DNA of 64,000 nt from Spirochaetales bacterium (GTDB taxonomy: Bacteria; Spirochaetota; Spirochaetia; DAHUYW01): assembly GCA_027306915.1 (NCBI GenBank), contig DAHUYW010000019.1, positions 6,307 to 70,306 on the forward strand. Direction: 5' to 3'. A model generated the notes under the pieces. That model searched no databases, had not been told where the DNA came from, and saw nothing but the letters and a program-made list of their open reading frames with translations. Below, piece by piece: positions 62,129-64,000 of this stretch. A program made the position numbers and the translations under genes. Numbering within the stretch: position 1 is the stretch's first letter; the number at the start of each line of letters is the position of its first letter.

Positions 62129-64000
62129 TGTCCATCGAATCCATCAAGCACCCCTACGAAAAGCGCGTGCACATCCCCTCCAAGGAAGAGGCCGGCATGG
62201 AGGCGGCGAGCCTTACTCCCGGCTACAAGGACCGCTCGGAGCTGCCGCTGAACCCGATCGTCACCCGCGGCCAGGACCCGGAGCTCTACTGGATGCACAA
62301 GTACGGCCCCGAGGACGGCGAGGAGTGGCTCCACGTCGACATCCGCTCGCTCTACCGCCACGAGCACGTGAGCCCCGAGGTCGTCATGCGCAGGCTCTAC
62401 CGCACCAAGGTCGAAAGCAACCAGGGGCTCCTCTTCAATGTGAACGAGCTCTTCGGGAACGCGATCGAGGTGGAAGAGCTCGACAAGGTGGGCGAGTACT
62501 ACCGCCACCAGGACGGCTGGACCAATCGGATGATCTCAGGCGACAGCCTCCTCGTCATGACTTCCCTCCTCGAGCGCGAGGGGATGAAGGGGCGGGTCCA
62601 GTGCATCTACATCGACCCGCCCTACGGGATCAAGTACGGCTCGAACTGGCAGATCCGCCTCAACAACCGCGAGGTTAAAGACGGCGCCGACGACAACCTC
62701 TCGGCGGAGCCCGAGCAGATCAAGGCCTACCGCGACACCTGGGAGCTCGGCATCCACAGCTACCTCTCCTACCTGCGCGAGCGCCTCCTCGTCGCCCGCG
62801 AGCTCCTCACCGAGAGCGGCTCCTGCTTCGTGCAGATCTCCGACGAGAACGTCCACCTCGTGCGCTGCCTCATGGATGAGGTGTTCGGGAGCGGGAATTT
62901 CGTGAGTTTAATAACCGTTCAAAAGACTGCCGGACAAACTGCACAGTACCTAGCGGGAACGGCTGACTATCTCTTGTGGTATTCGCATCGCTGGGAACAG
63001 TTGAAGTACCGGCAACTCTATAGCGAGAAAGAAATCGGAGGTTCAGGCGGGTCGATGTATCAGTACGTCGAGCTCTCGGATGGCCAGCGACGCCGTCTTA
63101 GCGTTGACGAGATCAAGAATCCCGACGAAATACCAGCAAAGGCAAAGGTCTACCGTCTCGGCGATATCACCTCACAACGTCAGGGACGTCCGTCCGGCGA
63201 AGGAACTGCCATGGCTTTTCCTGTCGACTTCGAGGGTAAGCGCTTCCTGCCCCCTGGGAGCCGCGGGTGGACCACGACAAGACTTGGCATGATGCGTCTC
63301 ATTGAAAAGGGGCGCGTCGTTGCGCAAGGAGATCGCTTGTCCTTTGTAAGATATTTCGACGACTTCGCCGTGTTTCCGATGACGAACAATTGGACAGACA
63401 CTGGTGGTGCTACCGACCGAAGGTATATCGTCCAGACCTCCAACGCGGTAATCCAGCGTTGCCTCCTCATGACCACCGATCCGGGCGACCTGGTGCTCGA
63501 TCCGACCTGCGGCTCGGGGACGACCGCCTACGTCGCCGAGCAGTGGGGCAGGCGCTGGATCACGATCGACACGAGCCGCATCGCCCTGAACATCGCGAAG
63601 AGCCGCCTCATGACGGCGACCTATCCCTACTACCGCCTTGCCGACGAGCAGGCGAAGGACATGCGGCAGGGCTTCGTCTACAAGAAGGTCCCGCACATCA
63701 CCCTGAAGAGCCTCGCCAACGACGAGCCGCCCGAGGAGGAGACTCTCTACGATCAGCCGGAGGAGGACCGAAAGCGCCTGCGCGTCGCGGGCCCGTTCAC
63801 GGTGGAGACCCTGCAGTCCTACGATCCCCTGCCCCCGTCGGCCCTCGAAGAGCGGGGCGAGTTCGACGACGGCTTCGAGCGGCGCATCTTCGAGCACCTC
63901 ATCACCTCGGGGATCCGAAACGGCGCGCGAAACGAGCAGGCGATCTTCTCGCGCGTCGGGCGTCTCGCGGGGCCGAACCTCCATGCGGTGGGTTGGTTCA
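62128..64000 (+). CDS. Site-specific DNA methyltransferase (Mod subunit), 3' end outside window
   Basis: About 624 codons lie in the window and the frame is open at the end. Catalytic motif IV is at Asp163 ([17 protein letters not shown]6-adenine or N4-cytosine type). The AdoMet motif I comes later at Asp458 ([19 protein letters not shown]), the order of class beta enzymes. The part between them (about residues 260-445, 62905-63465), where the target recognition domain sits, has plainly lower GC and different codon choice from both flanks. The upstream MNT/HEPN and truncated restriction subunit belong to the same locus. Confidence 0.93.
   Translation, partial: MSIESIKHPYEKRVHIPSKEEAGMEAASLTPGYKDRSELPLNPIVTRGQDPELYWMHKYGPEDGEEWLHVDIRSLYRHEHVSPEVVMRRLYRTKVESNQGLLFNVNELFGNAIEVEELDKVGEYYRHQDGWTNRMISGDSLLVMTSLLEREGMKGRVQCIYIDPPYGIKYGSNWQIRLNNREVKDGADDNLSAEPEQIKAYRDTWELGIHSYLSYLRERLLVARELLTESGSCFVQISDENVHLVRCLMDEVFGSGNFVSLITVQKTAGQTAQYLAGTADYLLWYSHRWEQLKYRQLYSEKEIGGSGGSMYQYVELSDGQRRRLSVDEIKNPDEIPAKAKVYRLGDITSQRQGRPSGEGTAMAFPVDFEGKRFLPPGSRGWTTTRLGMMRLIEKGRVVAQGDRLSFVRYFDDFAVFPMTNNWTDTGGATDRRYIVQTSNAVIQRCLLMTTDPGDLVLDPTCGSGTTAYVAEQWGRRWITIDTSRIALNIAKSRLMTATYPYYRLADEQAKDMRQGFVYKKVPHITLKSLANDEPPEEETLYDQPEEDRKRLRVAGPFTVETLQSYDPLPPSALEERGEFDDGFERRIFEHLITSGIRNGARNEQAIFSRVGRLAGPNLHAVGWF

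Overview
This is a 64 kb, GC-rich (roughly 60-65 %), densely coded bacterial chromosome segment with genes on both strands and many start/stop overlaps. A spirochaete or spirochaete-like lineage is the best guess. The hints are several lipoproteins with relaxed lipoboxes, a long coiled protein (56.5-58.0 kb) and a secreted protein (29.1 kb) that resemble spirochaete-restricted families, a Leptospira/Bdellovibrio-type histone-fold protein, and a porin-like outer-membrane protein. Taxonomy is inference. No rRNA, tRNA or CRISPR array was recognised.

Layout. 0-3 kb: proton-translocating transhydrogenase genes in the unusual order pntA2-pntB-pntA1 (minus strand). 3.2-3.7 kb: relics of a phosphoketolase gene and an IS3-type transposase. 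3.8-16.9 kb: mostly single genes (lipoprotein esterase of lower GC, VOC protein, DUF1349, DUF429, HDAC-like deacetylase, nitroreductase, DUF445), a 62-residue bacterial histone, a flavodoxin, a GH127 arabinofuranosidase, a Pyr4-like integral membrane protein, LapA, an F420-type NADP oxidoreductase and a cyclophilin. 17-23.3 kb: amidohydrolase, a broken serine hydrolase, GH51 arabinofuranosidase, GNAT and GH31 alpha-xylosidase. With GH127 these point to use of arabinan or xyloglucan side chains.

23.4-27.2 kb is a complete SiaABCD signalling operon (PP2C phosphatase, kinase, phosphoprotein with Thr68, diguanylate cyclase). 29-35.3 kb carries an HD-GYP response regulator divergent from a 1047-residue sensor kinase whose C-terminus is a FeeM/LuxI-like acyltransferase domain. 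The window therefore holds c-di-GMP synthesis, probable c-di-GMP degradation and a possible signal synthase-sensor. 35.3-43.1 kb: DHA2 transporter, sialidase-like protein, C45 acyltransferase, LOG protein, a truncated MBL fragment, a frameshifted porin and an SPFH/ribbon-helix-helix pair. 43.3-48.1 kb: minus-strand cluster of adenosine-deaminase-like, UroD-like, two Gfo/Idh/MocA dehydrogenases and shikimate kinase.

48.2-60 kb: an aminotransferase preceded by a candidate alanine attenuator (six-Ala leader peptide plus intrinsic terminator), DUF998, CorC, LeuRS, an M24 peptidase, a lipoprotein, a spirochaete-type coiled protein and an AroF-PheA fusion. 60.3-64 kb is a defence locus: a 5'-truncated type III-like restriction subunit, an MNT/HEPN toxin-antitoxin pair and a DNA methyltransferase that runs off the window and has a compositionally distinct central region.
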